Shown here: positions 17,922 through 27,601 of the stretch, piece by piece
How the letters are laid out: each line of letters starts with the position of its first letter
How positions within the stretch are numbered: position 1 is the first letter of the stretch
NCBI GenBank assembly: GCA_964521255.1
Contig: CAZFRM010000020.1
Coordinates: forward strand, 18,210-82,209
Reading direction: 5' to 3'
DNA length: 64,000 nt
Origin: ZC4RG29 sp964521255
GTDB taxonomy: Bacteria; Bacteroidota; Bacteroidia; Cytophagales; Cyclobacteriaceae
Made by a program: the position numbers and the translations under genes
Notes under the pieces: model-generated
Databases searched by the model: none
What the model saw: only the letters and a program-made list of their open reading frames with translations
What the model was told of the DNA's origin: nothing

Positions 17922-20570
17922 ATGGTAGAATTTTCATACTTCAAACAGCTTTTGAGATCATTTGCTGTTTTGTTTATCGTTCTTCTTTCATCTTGTGGTA
18001 AACAAGATGAAAAATATTCCTATCCTTTTTTAAATCCTTCACTCAGTATTGAAGAGCGTGTCACCGACCTGGTAGGGCGAATGACATTGGAAGAAAAAAT
18101 AAGCCAGATGTCGAACGGCGCTCCTGCTATTGAACGCCTTGGTGTACCGGAATATAACTGGTGGAACGAAGGACTTCATGGTGTAGCAAGAGCAGGGTTG
18201 GCCACTGTATATCCACAGGCTATTGGTTTAGGGGCTACATGGGATGAAGAAATGATGTTTCGTGTATCTACAGCAATTTCAGATGAAGCGCGGGCCAAGC
18301 ATCATAATTTTGTGAGTAAAGGAAAACGATCCCTTTATCAGGGCCTCACCTTATGGTCACCAAATATCAACATCTTTCGCGACCCGCGATGGGGTAGGGG
18401 ACAGGAAACGTATGGAGAAGATCCTTTTCTTACCGGCAGACTTGCTGTTCAGTTTGTTAAAGGTCTGCAGGGTGATGATCCGAATTATTTCAAAACGATA
18501 GCAACGGTAAAGCATTTCGCGGTTCACAGCGGACCGGAACCGGAGCGCCATTCATTTGATGCTGTAGTTAACCAAAGAGATTTTCTTGAAACCTATCTTC
18601 CTCAATTTGAAATGGGAATTAAAGAAGGTGGAGCTTATTCAATCATGTGCGCATATAACCGGTTGAATGGTGACGCATGTTGTGGCAGTGATAAATTACT
18701 CACCGATCTATTGAGAAAAGACTGGAACTTTCAGGGCTTTGTCGTTTCCGACTGTGATGCCATCGAAGATATTTATCAGCATCATAAAATTGTAGTTACT
18801 CCCGAAGAAGCTGCTGCGTTAGCAGTAAAGTCGGGATGTGATTTGAGTTGTGGCAAAGTATACAAATCGCTGAAGGAAGCAGTTGAGAAAAAAATAATCA
18901 GCGAAGAAGAAATTGATGTTTCTGTGAAAAGATTGTTTACAGCACGATTCAGACTGGGCATGTTTGACCCTCCAGAAATGGTGAAGTATGCCAATATAAA
19001 TTATGATGTTGTTGACAGTAAAGAACACAAAGACCTGGCCCTTGAAGCTGCACGTAAATCAATTGTGTTGCTTGAGAATAAAAATAATTTTTTACCACTG
19101 AAAAAGGAGAATGTAAAAACAGTCGCTGTAATCGGACCCAATGCTGATCAGTGGTTGATGTTGTTGGGTAATTACAATGGTGTGCCCTCCAGTGCGGTAA
19201 CTCCATTCAAAGGCATCCAGGAAAAATTAGGCGATCAGTCGAAAGTTTTGTTTGCACAGGGAAGTGAGCTCGCGAGTGGCATGCCCATGTTTTATACAAT
19301 ACCATCATCGTTATTATTTACATCGGAAAACAAACCGGGGGTAAGCGCTGAGTATTTCAATAACAATGATCTCAGCGGAAGCCCTTTATTTTCTTCTGTC
19401 GAATCAAATCTCGATGCGAACTGGTACGACAAAGCGCCGAGAGAAGATATGGATGACGATAATTTCAGCGTTCGCTGGATTACCGATCTCGTGCCGGATC
19501 AGTCGGGTGTTTTTCAATTAGGATTTATTAGTACATGCAATACTAAACTTTATTTGAATGACAGCCTGATAGCCCGAACCGTTTATCACTTCCGTGATGA
19601 GTATGGAGATCCACGACTAAGAAAATCAAATCCTGTTGCGCTGGAGAAAGGAAAACGCTATCGGATAAAAGTAGAGGCAGTAGAATCATATGCAGATGCA
19701 CAGGTTCAACTTGTTTGGGCAGCGCCAAAACCTGAACTGAAGAAGCAAGCATTAGAAATTGCGAAACAAGCGGATGTGGTTGTAATGTGTATGGGACTCA
19801 CGGCAAGAATGGAAGGAGAGGAGATGGATATTGTGATTGATGGATTCAGAGGTGGCGATCGCACAAAACTCGATTTACCAAAAGTTCAACAAGATTTGAT
19901 TAAGTCGATCCACGCATTAGGAAAACCGATTGTACTGGTGTTATTAAATGGAAGTGCTTTGGCCATCAATTGGGAAAAAGAAAATATTCCGGCCATCATT
20001 GAAGCGTGGTATCCCGGTCAGGCTGCTGGCCAGGCGATCGCGGATGTGTTGTTCGGTGATTATAATCCCGGCGGAAAATTACCGGTAACATTTTACACAT
20101 CAGAAAAGGATCTTCCTGCATTCGATGATTATAATTTGACAAAGCAAACGTACCGTTATTTTAAAGGTAAGCCGTTGTATCCTTTCGGATATGGATTGAG
20201 CTACACGACATTTGGTTATGAGAATCTTAAAACAGGTGAAGATCACAAAGCTGGAGATAGTGTTAAGGTTTCCGTTGATGTGAGAAACATAGGAAAGTTA
20301 GCCGGTGATGAAGTCGTACAACTTTATGTATCAAATAAAAGTGCAACTGTTCCGGTACCTATCAGTTCGTTGAAAGGATTTAAAAGAATACATCTTCAGC
20401 CAGGTGAAACAAAACCAATTGAGTTTGTTCTCCCACCCGATGCGTTTTCTGTTATTGATGATCAGAATAAAAGGGTAGTGATTCCAGGGGAGTTTGAATT
20501 GTTTGTAGGTGGAGGACAACTATTGCAGGATGGTGCAAATGGAATTTCAGCCGGGATAATTCTTAAATAA
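17922..20570 (+). CDS. GH3 beta-xylosidase / glucosidase with PA14 insert, lipoprotein
   Basis: Releases terminal beta-linked sugars, probably xylose, from xylo-oligosaccharides. The ATG at 17922 starts a lipoprotein signal (LRSFAVLFIVLLSSCGKQDE) and is preferred to the frame opening at 17838. GH3 N-domain motifs: YNWWNEGLHGVARAG, WGRGQETYGEDPFL, VKHFAVHSGPE, and the nucleophile Asp in FVVSDCDAIED (residue 277). A PA14 domain (about residues 467-603: PGVSAEYFNNNDLSGSPLF ... VQLVWAAP) is inserted in the C-terminal GH3 domain, and a fibronectin-III-like domain closes the protein. The SDCDA form is typical of the xylosidase-type GH3 branch. It closes the plus-strand enzyme unit; the next 691 bases are repeats. 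Confidence 0.91.
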   Translation: MVEFSYFKQLLRSFAVLFIVLLSSCGKQDEKYSYPFLNPSLSIEERVTDLVGRMTLEEKISQMSNGAPAIERLGVPEYNWWNEGLHGVARAGLATVYPQAIGLGATWDEEMMFRVSTAISDEARAKHHNFVSKGKRSLYQGLTLWSPNINIFRDPRWGRGQETYGEDPFLTGRLAVQFVKGLQGDDPNYFKTIATVKHFAVHSGPEPERHSFDAVVNQRDFLETYLPQFEMGIKEGGAYSIMCAYNRLNGDACCGSDKLLTDLLRKDWNFQGFVVSDCDAIEDIYQHHKIVVTPEEAAALAVKSGCDLSCGKVYKSLKEAVEKKIISEEEIDVSVKRLFTARFRLGMFDPPEMVKYANINYDVVDSKEHKDLALEAARKSIVLLENKNNFLPLKKENVKTVAVIGPNADQWLMLLGNYNGVPSSAVTPFKGIQEKLGDQSKVLFAQGSELASGMPMFYTIPSSLLFTSENKPGVSAEYFNNNDLSGSPLFSSVESNLDANWYDKAPREDMDDDNFSVRWITDLVPDQSGVFQLGFISTCNTKLYLNDSLIARTVYHFRDEYGDPRLRKSNPVALEKGKRYRIKVEAVESYADAQVQLVWAAPKPELKKQALEIAKQADVVVMCMGLTARMEGEEMDIVIDGFRGGDRTKLDLPKVQQDLIKSIHALGKPIVLVLLNGSALAINWEKENIPAIIEAWYPGQAAGQAIADVLFGDYNPGGKLPVTFYTSEKDLPAFDDYNLTKQTYRYFKGKPLYPFGYGLSYTTFGYENLKTGEDHKAGDSVKVSVDVRNIGKLAGDEVVQLYVSNKSATVPVPISSLKGFKRIHLQPGETKPIEFVLPPDAFSVIDDQNKRVVIPGEFELFVGGGQLLQDGANGISAGIILK

Positions 20571-20630
20571 AGCACAAATGAATTTGGGAGGGCTTACTTA
20601 TGAGAAAATATTGAACGTCCTTTAAAATGT

Positions 20631-20910
20631 GATTTCAAGGAGGCTCCTATGGAGCCAGGCTTTTATCTTGATATTTTTTCTATAGACAGGAAGCTCCTAC
20701 GGAGCTGATAAAATTTAAGAACATTACGAAGCCGATAAAATTTAAGAAATAATCCATGCGGATTCTGGGATCAGGACTTAAATGAGCATTCAACTCCATA
20801 GGAGTTTCCTGTCTATAGCATTACAATCAATTAGATGACATGGCTCCGTAGGAGCCTCCTGGGAATTGAGAAAGATATTCGCTGATAGAATTTTAAATGA
20901 TAGATATTTC
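20631..20910. repeat. Long nested palindromic repeat, tandem copy 1
   Basis: First unit of a tandem duplication with a period of 349 bases. Outer arms (AGGAGGCTCC... at about 20638 and ...GGAGCCTCCT ending near 20860) and inner arms (TATAGACAGGAAGCTCC near 20681 and GGAGTTTCCTGTCTATA near 20801) are nested inverted repeats. The core has GATAAAATTTAAG twice. The short palindrome CTCC(T/G/A)A(C/T)GGAG recurs four times. No protein-coding sequence in these bases. Confidence 0.85.
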
Positions 20911-20978
20911 CGAAATCGAATCACGCCATAACAATTACTTTGTTGCCCTTAATTTTTGTTTTAGTCAAACAAGCTTTT
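20911..20978 (-). pseudogene. Decayed fragment of the neighbouring esterase gene's 3' end
   Basis: These 68 bases match 21360-21428, the last part of the esterase coding sequence, with scattered substitutions and a one-base insertion. Read on the minus strand they still encode TKIKGNKVIV (compare AKIKGNKVIVWSDSIS in the intact gene) before the frame is lost. About 100 bases of coding sequence, including the stop codon, are missing between this fragment and the repeat unit that precedes it. It shows that the 349-base duplication originally carried part of the gene. Confidence 0.75.
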
Positions 20979-20979
20979 T

Positions 20980-21261
20980 GATTTCAAGGAGGCTTCGATG
21001 GAGCCAGACTTTATCTTGACAATTTTTTTTTATAGACAGGGAGCTCCTACGGAGCTGATAAAATTAAGAATATTACGAAGCCGATAAAATTTAAGTTATT
21101 ATCCATACGGATTCTGGGATCAGGACTTAAGAGAACATTCAACTCCGTAGGAGTTTCCTGTCTATAGCAATACAATCAATTAGATGACATGGCTCCGTAG
21201 GAGCCTCCTTGGGGAATTGAGAAAGATAATCGCTGATAGAATTTTTAAAATGATAGATATT
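20980..21261. repeat. Long nested palindromic repeat, tandem copy 2
   Basis: Second unit of the 349-base tandem duplication, starting GATTTCAAGGAGGCT like copy 1 and running up to the stop codon of the esterase gene. Same nested arms (TATAGACAGGGAGCTCC / GGAGTTTCCTGTCTATA). The two copies differ by scattered substitutions and small indels. The hairpins could terminate or stabilise transcripts from both convergent genes (GH3 on plus, esterase on minus). Confidence 0.85.
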
Positions 21262-23202
21262 TTACTCCGTTGTAAATGGTGAGGCCGGCAATCCATCTTT
21301 ATTGTAAAGGTTAGCGCCTTGCGGATTATCAGCCCATGCATAGCGCACAATTGCAGGATTCGAAATTGAATCACTCCATACAATTACTTTGTTGCCTTTG
21401 ATTTTTGCTTTAGCCCATACAAACTTTTTATCATTCCCTGCGATCGAAAAATATTTCAACTCATTACCACCTTTTGTTACAAGACCTTTACCGACATTAT
21501 CAAAAGTGAGCGTGATTTTGTTGCCTTTGATTTTCATGGATTGGTACATCGGGCCTGATGAAATAATTTTTTTATTTCCATAAGCAAGTTTTTCCGCTGC
21601 AAGTGCAAGTCGCTTTCCAACATCTTCTTTATTCAATGGATGTATATCATTCCATTCACCAAGATCAATAGTGACAGCCATTTCTGTATTGGGCACTTGT
21701 AATGTTTTACGCTGAGCTTCTCTTAACGCAGCCCATTCGCTTTCGACTGGCTGATCCGTTGGTTCCATAAAATTGGCGAGCTGCACAAAAAGAAATGGAA
21801 AGTCACCCTGATCCCATTTTTGTCGCCAGTTGTTAATCATTGCAGGAAATGTTTTTTCATACTCCTTCGCTCTTGAAGTATTCGATTCACCCTGGTACCA
21901 GATCACACCTTTAATAGAATAATTTAAAAGAGGCGAAATCATTTTGTTGTAAAGTCCGGTTGGTTTGAAACGAACTGTTGTCTGATTTCCAATCGGCGGC
22001 ATGGATGTGCCAAGTTTATATTTCCAACTCCCTTTGAGGTCAAGTGTATCATTCCCGACAGCCAGGTAATAAGGCTTGTCTAAAATGAATCCGCCACGGC
22101 CGGAACTATTAATAACCCTTATAGCGATTGTGTTCTCTCCTTCTTTTAAAACATCAGGACCGAATTGATATCTACGGGGCGGGTACTGGTAACCCGTTGT
22201 TCCGACAAATGTACCATTAACAAAAACAGAATCCTGATCTACAATTCTTCCCATCCAAAGTTTCGCAGGACTTCCAACCATGGATTTAGGAACATTGATT
22301 TTTTTTCTAAACCAAACGGATCCATTTACATCACCAAGTGGGCCATCTGCCCAGAAGCCTGGAATGGTTGTCTCACTCCAATTGCTGTCATTGAAGTCTG
22401 GCGTAGTGTACTTTATGTGGTCTTCGGAAATCCCTTTATCCTTGCTTTTCATTTCGTGATACCACGTGTCGGATGTTTTCTTGTTGCTTGCTTCAATCTC
22501 CTCAATGAGTTTGTCATCTTTGAATCGCTGCAACTCATTGTAGAGATCAGGAAATTTAATTAACACATCTTCACTTATCCACGCTTCAACCGGAGATCCG
22601 CCGAGCGCCGAATTAATTAAACCAATGGGGATATGATGCTTCTCATAAATTTCTCTCGCGAAGAAGTAGGCAACAGCCGAGAACCCTAATACACTTTTTG
22701 GATTGGCAGATTCCCAGTTACCGGATTCGACATCAGGATTTTCTTTTTTAAAATCATATTTATCCGGAACAAGGAACTGCCGGATGTTTTTGTTTTCAGC
22801 ATTCGTAATGATGGCGCTATACTTTTCCTTGACGCGCTCCATGGTAAGCTCCATGTTTGATTGCCCGGAACAGATCCACACATCACCGAACAGAATGTCG
22901 TTGATTTTTATTTCATTAGTCCCTTTAATCGTCATTTCAAATGGACCACCTGCCGCATGAGGGGGAATAAGAATTTTCCAATTCCCATCAACATCCGCCT
23001 GTGTTTTGTAAGCGTTATTATTGAATATCAATTCAACATTTTCATTTGACGAAGCCCAACCCCAGATTTTTAATTTTGTATCTCTTTGCAAAACCATTCC
23101 GTCACTGATAAGACGAGGAAGTCTTATTTGACTGAACGCTACACTGGCAAAATGTATAAGTAAGAAACCTGTTATAAGTGGCCTAAGAATAAATTGAATC
23201 AT
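21262..23202 (-). CDS. Sialate O-acetylesterase-type carbohydrate esterase (SASA domain)
   Basis: Exported SGNH-like esterase of 646 residues with a signal peptide (FLLIHFASVAFSQ). The nucleophile serine is in DVWICSGQSNMELTMER. VIWYQGESNTSRAKEYEKTF is the conserved central block, and WNDIHPLNKEDVGKRLA holds the catalytic Asp-x-x-His. Between residues about 240 and 400 lies a jelly-roll domain (PGFWADGPLGDVNGSVWFRK ... GGFILDKPYYLAVG) that splits the SASA domain, the usual plan of this family. In a xylan locus the likely task is removing acetyl groups from xylan or methylglucuronoxylan rather than sialic acid. Last gene of the minus-strand unit LacI-GH115-GH10-esterase. Its 3' end has been partly duplicated downstream. 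Confidence 0.87.
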   Translation of the reverse strand: MIQFILRPLITGFLLIHFASVAFSQIRLPRLISDGMVLQRDTKLKIWGWASSNENVELIFNNNAYKTQADVDGNWKILIPPHAAGGPFEMTIKGTNEIKINDILFGDVWICSGQSNMELTMERVKEKYSAIITNAENKNIRQFLVPDKYDFKKENPDVESGNWESANPKSVLGFSAVAYFFAREIYEKHHIPIGLINSALGGSPVEAWISEDVLIKFPDLYNELQRFKDDKLIEEIEASNKKTSDTWYHEMKSKDKGISEDHIKYTTPDFNDSNWSETTIPGFWADGPLGDVNGSVWFRKKINVPKSMVGSPAKLWMGRIVDQDSVFVNGTFVGTTGYQYPPRRYQFGPDVLKEGENTIAIRVINSSGRGGFILDKPYYLAVGNDTLDLKGSWKYKLGTSMPPIGNQTTVRFKPTGLYNKMISPLLNYSIKGVIWYQGESNTSRAKEYEKTFPAMINNWRQKWDQGDFPFLFVQLANFMEPTDQPVESEWAALREAQRKTLQVPNTEMAVTIDLGEWNDIHPLNKEDVGKRLALAAEKLAYGNKKIISSGPMYQSMKIKGNKITLTFDNVGKGLVTKGGNELKYFSIAGNDKKFVWAKAKIKGNKVIVWSDSISNPAIVRYAWADNPQGANLYNKDGLPASPFTTE

Positions 23203-23336
23203 GGTTCAAAATAAATTTGTAAGAACATATTATTTATTTGCAAACATTGTTGTCCGCCTAAAATGTAGCATTACGCAGGCATCCGTTTTTCTAGTCGGAC
23301 AATAGTAATTTACAAACACAACTTTATCCTATAATT

Positions 23337-23501
<165 letters not shown>

Positions 23502-23503
<2 letters not shown>

Positions 23504-24602
23504 AAAACCTCACCACTTCCCAATACACTTTCTTCGGTTTCAATTCCTGATCAAATAAAAGAGGATAATTCTTTCTGCCTCTCACGGGAAAATTATCTAA
23601 CCACGAGTGTTTATCAGAAATATTCCAGAAGGTAACACCTGCTAATTTGTCTTTGTATTCGCGAAACACTTCGAAGAACATTTTATATTGTTCCAACTGT
23701 TTTTGTTCCCGCTCGCCGGTGAAAGTATCGTCTTCCCCTTCCTTCATATCCCGTCTTTCATGTTCACTTTGATAAACTGAAACATCCAGTTCAGTGATCT
23801 GTACTTCTAATCCTAAAGAAGAGAATTTTTCGATGGATTCTTTAATGGCTTGTGAAGAAGGCTCATAGATCGACCAGTGACCTTGAAGTCCTACACCGTG
23901 AATGGGAACTTTGGCTTCAATTAACTTTTTTACCAGGGTATAAATTCTTTCACGCTTGCCAGGACTTTCTGTATTGTAGTCGTTGTAAAACAATAAAGCA
24001 TCAGGGTCAGCTTCGTGCGCATATTCAAAAGCTTTGGCAACGAATTCTTCACCACATATCTTATACCATTGCGATTCGCGAAAGTATTTGCTGTCGTTGT
24101 CGTCGATCACTTCGTTTACAACATCCCATGCATAAATTTTTCCTTTGTAGCGGGTCACTACATCGGTGATGTGATCCTTCAATCTTTTTAGTAAAACTTC
24201 CTTCGTTACTTCTCCACCTTTTTCGTCTTTAAATAGCCACCCCGGTGCTTGATTGTGCCAGCATAATGTATGTCCTCTTAACTTTAAATTATGTTTTGTC
24301 GCAAAATCTGCAATCTCATCTGCAGGCGCCCAGTTGTACCGATTCTCTTCGGGATGAATCGGTCCCATCTTCATTGCGTTTTCAGCGGTAATGCTGCTGA
24401 AATGCTTGAGTATAAGTTCAGCTTCCGGGCCTTTCAATGCTTGCGGTGAAACAGCGACGCCCATTGTAAAATAGTCTTTATAATAATCTTTTAAACCTTT
24501 TTCTTCTTCCGGATCTCCGGGAGGGGAAGTCTGTTGAACAGCCTGCGAAAATGTATTGAAGGAAAAGAAGGCTAAGCAGAGAATAACGGATAGGTGTTTC
24601 AT
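23502..24602 (-). CDS. GH10 endo-1,4-beta-xylanase
   Basis: Endoxylanase with a signal peptide (MKHLSVILCLAFFSFNTFSQ). The ATG at 24602 is chosen over the in-frame start at 24623. The GH10 barrel is full length: FSSITAENAMKMGPIHPEE, LRGHTLCWHNQAPGW, acid/base Glu in YAWDVVNEVIDD, GVGLQGHWSIYEPS, nucleophile Glu in VQITELDVSVY, and VTFWNISDKHSWLDNFP. There is no lipobox or T9SS tail, so the enzyme is probably periplasmic and trims oligosaccharides imported by the SusC/D pair. That would complement the surface-directed GH10 of the plus-strand unit. 38 bases downstream of GH115. The C terminus ends within the edge of a heptamer repeat. Confidence 0.94.
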
Positions 24603-24640
24603 ATGAATACTTTTTGTAAACAAAGAAATTTATAATTGAA

Positions 24641-27508
24641 TTATTGTTGAGTATTCTGCAAGCGGTAATAGCTTTCAGGCGGCCCCAGGTAACTTGGTTT
24701 AGCGCCTGTCGTTTCCACTAAAATTTTTTGCAACACCACGGCAGGATCAACGCGCCAGAATTTTATAGTGTGTACACCTGGCTTACTGACGGTATGTGTA
24801 GATACGGACTGGATAATATTATTTGCCAGGCATTTTTCCCATGCGTTTAATGATTTGTCAGGATGAAGGTTGATGATTTGAGGCGCTTCATCATCGATGG
24901 AAATAGCATAACGAAGTCCGTCGTTGTTGTGGAAATCAAGGGTAGGTGAAATGTAAGTGGTGAGATTAATTTCACCTGTAGTGAATAAGTTTATCGTGTA
25001 TTCAAGATGAGGAGAATTACCACCCGGTGTTTCACTTTTTGCTGTAACAGGGAATGTAGTCATAGCCGAAAGCGTTCTTCCTAAGTCAGGAAGCAATTGC
25101 CAGGTTACCGATGATGTATTCACCGCTTTTGTATAATGAGCTGCTTCAATAGACACATAACCATTGCCTTCAACATGACCAATAATTTCTTCTTGTTTTA
25201 ATTCATGACTGTAAACAGTGGATTTGATGTCAACACTTTTTCCATTTTCTGCGGTTACAGTTAAAGTGACTGGTTGTGTTCCCGCTGGAATATTTTTCCA
25301 GTCTATGGTTACATGGATACGTTGTTCCTTTTCTATCGTTCCTTCTTTTGGAGCTATGATAACCCAGGGTACATTTGCTTTTACCGTATAGTTAAAAGGA
25401 GTTTCTCCGCGGTTAAAAATTTCAATGTAGTGTTGTTGTTGATTGTATACATCAAATGACGGAAGTATAGCTTCACCGGTTTCCATTGGCCACCATTGAT
25501 CGGAGCCTTCAACAGCAACACCCATTTCGGCGGCGTGAGGAACAGAAAGTTTTTTTAATTCCGGAAGCACATCTTTTTCAGGTTGCTGCCAGTAGGTGTA
25601 GCTTATGTGTGTCTGGTCAGCAAAGTGATTCCATTTACCACCCGCCATTACTTTGTTGTAGTAATTTGTTAGTTCGGCATCTTTATTAAATAATTCTTCT
25701 ACGCGAACGGCGAGATCGTTGGTCTTTGCTCTTCCTTGCTGAGCATATAATCGGTTGAGGCCGGTTGTAATGTGAAGTTCATTCAGATTGGCGCAAGCTT
25801 TTACAGGAAACAACACCAGCTGATAGTATGCGTCTTTGTATTCCGCAGGTAATGTGTTATAAATTTTTTCTGCATCTTCTGCCAGTTGGTTATATTCTTT
25901 TACAATGCGTTCGGCTTCGTTATAACTGGTGAGGCTATACGTTTCAGGTGAAAGCAGTTCTGGTTTTCTTCGTGCGTTAAATTTCGTGTAGGTTGAAATG
26001 ATTCGCGCTATTTCATCTGCATGTTGATTGCCAAAAGTATAAGCAGCCCATTGCTTTGTATAATCATCCAGGTTGTCCTGGTTCCATTTTTTTGGATTCC
26101 ATGCGTAGTCAAGAAAGAAATCAATTGGGAATTCCATGGGCTTGATATCACCTACGTTTACAATCCATATCCTATTGGCGCCATATTCATAGGCAAGATT
26201 CATTTGTTCCCAAACCCTTGTAATTGGATTTGTATTTAGCCATTTATAATTGCGAGGACCACCCACATAATCGTAGTGATAATAAATTCCATAGCTCCCT
26301 TTTCGCGGAGCATCGGAGAGTTTTGGCAGCTTTCTTATATTTCCCCAGTTATCATCGCACAGTAACAGCGTAACATCATCGGGAACACGCATTCCGTTAT
26401 CGTAATAATCCTGTACTTCTTTGTAGAGTGCCCAAACCTGCGGCGTTTCTGTTATGTCTTTGCCTGTGACTTCTTTAATAATTTCGCGCTGATCTTTCAC
26501 AATTTTTTCCAACAGTGATGTGTTGGTTTCTGCACTCATGGCCTCGTCGCCATCGCCACGCATAGCCAGGGTTACAATACTTTCATTGTTGCCCATGCGT
26601 TTTATTCCTTCCTTCCAGAATTCTCTCAGCTGATTTTCATTTGTAGCATAATTCCATTCACCACCACCTTCGCGTTTCCATTCAACATGCGCTCTCGTCA
26701 TGGGTTCATGGTGGGAAGTACTGAGCACGACGCCGTATTCGTCGGCCAGTTTCGGACTGAGTGGATCATCCGAATAAATGCTTTGTCCCCACATGGCAGG
26801 CCAGAGAAAATTTCCTTTCAGGCGAAGAATCAACTCGAATACCTTTTCGTAAAATTTGTGATTGAAACCCCCATAGTTTTCCTGCACCCATCCACCCAAT
26901 GCCGGCTGCTCATCATTAATGAAAATGCCCCGGTATTTTACCGCTGGCTCACCTTGAGAATATCGACCAGGTTTTACATAAAGGGAACTGTTTTTTTTCA
27001 CGGGAACATCAGCCCACCAATACCACGGAGAGACTCCAATTTCTTTTGAAATATCATAGAGGCCAAAGATGGTTCCGCGTTTATCACTACCAACTACAAC
27101 CAAAGCACGTTTTACACCGGGCAAAGGGTTTTCTACAACTTGTATCAGAAAGGTTTCCCATTTTCCGGCAATGGTTGTGACATCAATTTTTTTCTTACGG
27201 ATCAATTCGTCGATTTCCGGACTTTTACCAATGGTACCAACAATTATCAGGTCTTCGGATGTCGGAATTTTATCGGTATTTAATTGAGGTAAAATATTGG
27301 TTACACGCTCAATATCTTTTTGCAAATCTTTAGCGGCTCGTATAGCACCGGCATGATCTTTACTACTGATAAAAATATTGGTCGGCTTACCTGCAGCAGA
27401 TAAGGGAAAATTATTCTTTTCTTTTTGATTGGTGATGTATGCTGTTTGTGAATGACTTTCAACTATGCAAAAACAAAGGAGTATCACTCCCAGTACTAAC
27501 TGTTTCAT
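24641..27508 (-). CDS. Alpha-glucuronidase, GH115
   Basis: Large (955-residue) exported enzyme that removes 4-O-methylglucuronic acid from both internal and terminal positions of xylan. Signal peptide MKQLVLGVILLCFCIVESHSQ (21 residues; the last few shown are the cleavage region). GH115 core segments: GLYDISKEIGVSPWYWW, FINDEQPALGGWVQENYGG, LPAMWGQSIYSDDPLSP-like LWPAMWGQSIYSDDPLSPK, STSHHEPMTRAHVEWKR, VTLAMRGDGDEAMS, and TLLLCDDNWGNIRKLP. A C-terminal beta-domain (VSIEAAHYTKAVN ... HTIKFWRVDPAVVLQK) is typical of the family. Between the LacI regulator (93 bases upstream) and the second GH10. Presence of both GH67 and GH115 suggests full processing of methylglucuronoxylan. Confidence 0.93.
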   Translation of the reverse strand: MKQLVLGVILLCFCIVESHSQTAYITNQKEKNNFPLSAAGKPTNIFISSKDHAGAIRAAKDLQKDIERVTNILPQLNTDKIPTSEDLIIVGTIGKSPEIDELIRKKKIDVTTIAGKWETFLIQVVENPLPGVKRALVVVGSDKRGTIFGLYDISKEIGVSPWYWWADVPVKKNSSLYVKPGRYSQGEPAVKYRGIFINDEQPALGGWVQENYGGFNHKFYEKVFELILRLKGNFLWPAMWGQSIYSDDPLSPKLADEYGVVLSTSHHEPMTRAHVEWKREGGGEWNYATNENQLREFWKEGIKRMGNNESIVTLAMRGDGDEAMSAETNTSLLEKIVKDQREIIKEVTGKDITETPQVWALYKEVQDYYDNGMRVPDDVTLLLCDDNWGNIRKLPKLSDAPRKGSYGIYYHYDYVGGPRNYKWLNTNPITRVWEQMNLAYEYGANRIWIVNVGDIKPMEFPIDFFLDYAWNPKKWNQDNLDDYTKQWAAYTFGNQHADEIARIISTYTKFNARRKPELLSPETYSLTSYNEAERIVKEYNQLAEDAEKIYNTLPAEYKDAYYQLVLFPVKACANLNELHITTGLNRLYAQQGRAKTNDLAVRVEELFNKDAELTNYYNKVMAGGKWNHFADQTHISYTYWQQPEKDVLPELKKLSVPHAAEMGVAVEGSDQWWPMETGEAILPSFDVYNQQQHYIEIFNRGETPFNYTVKANVPWVIIAPKEGTIEKEQRIHVTIDWKNIPAGTQPVTLTVTAENGKSVDIKSTVYSHELKQEEIIGHVEGNGYVSIEAAHYTKAVNTSSVTWQLLPDLGRTLSAMTTFPVTAKSETPGGNSPHLEYTINLFTTGEINLTTYISPTLDFHNNDGLRYAISIDDEAPQIINLHPDKSLNAWEKCLANNIIQSVSTHTVSKPGVHTIKFWRVDPAVVLQKILVETTGAKPSYLGPPESYYRLQNTQQ

Positions 27509-27601
27509 ATGATTTTATTTTACTTGGCGGTTCCCCTTGAATTTTCATTGACAACCTTAGTATTTGAACCGGTATATCAACACATTGAAAAACAGGTCAA
27601 A

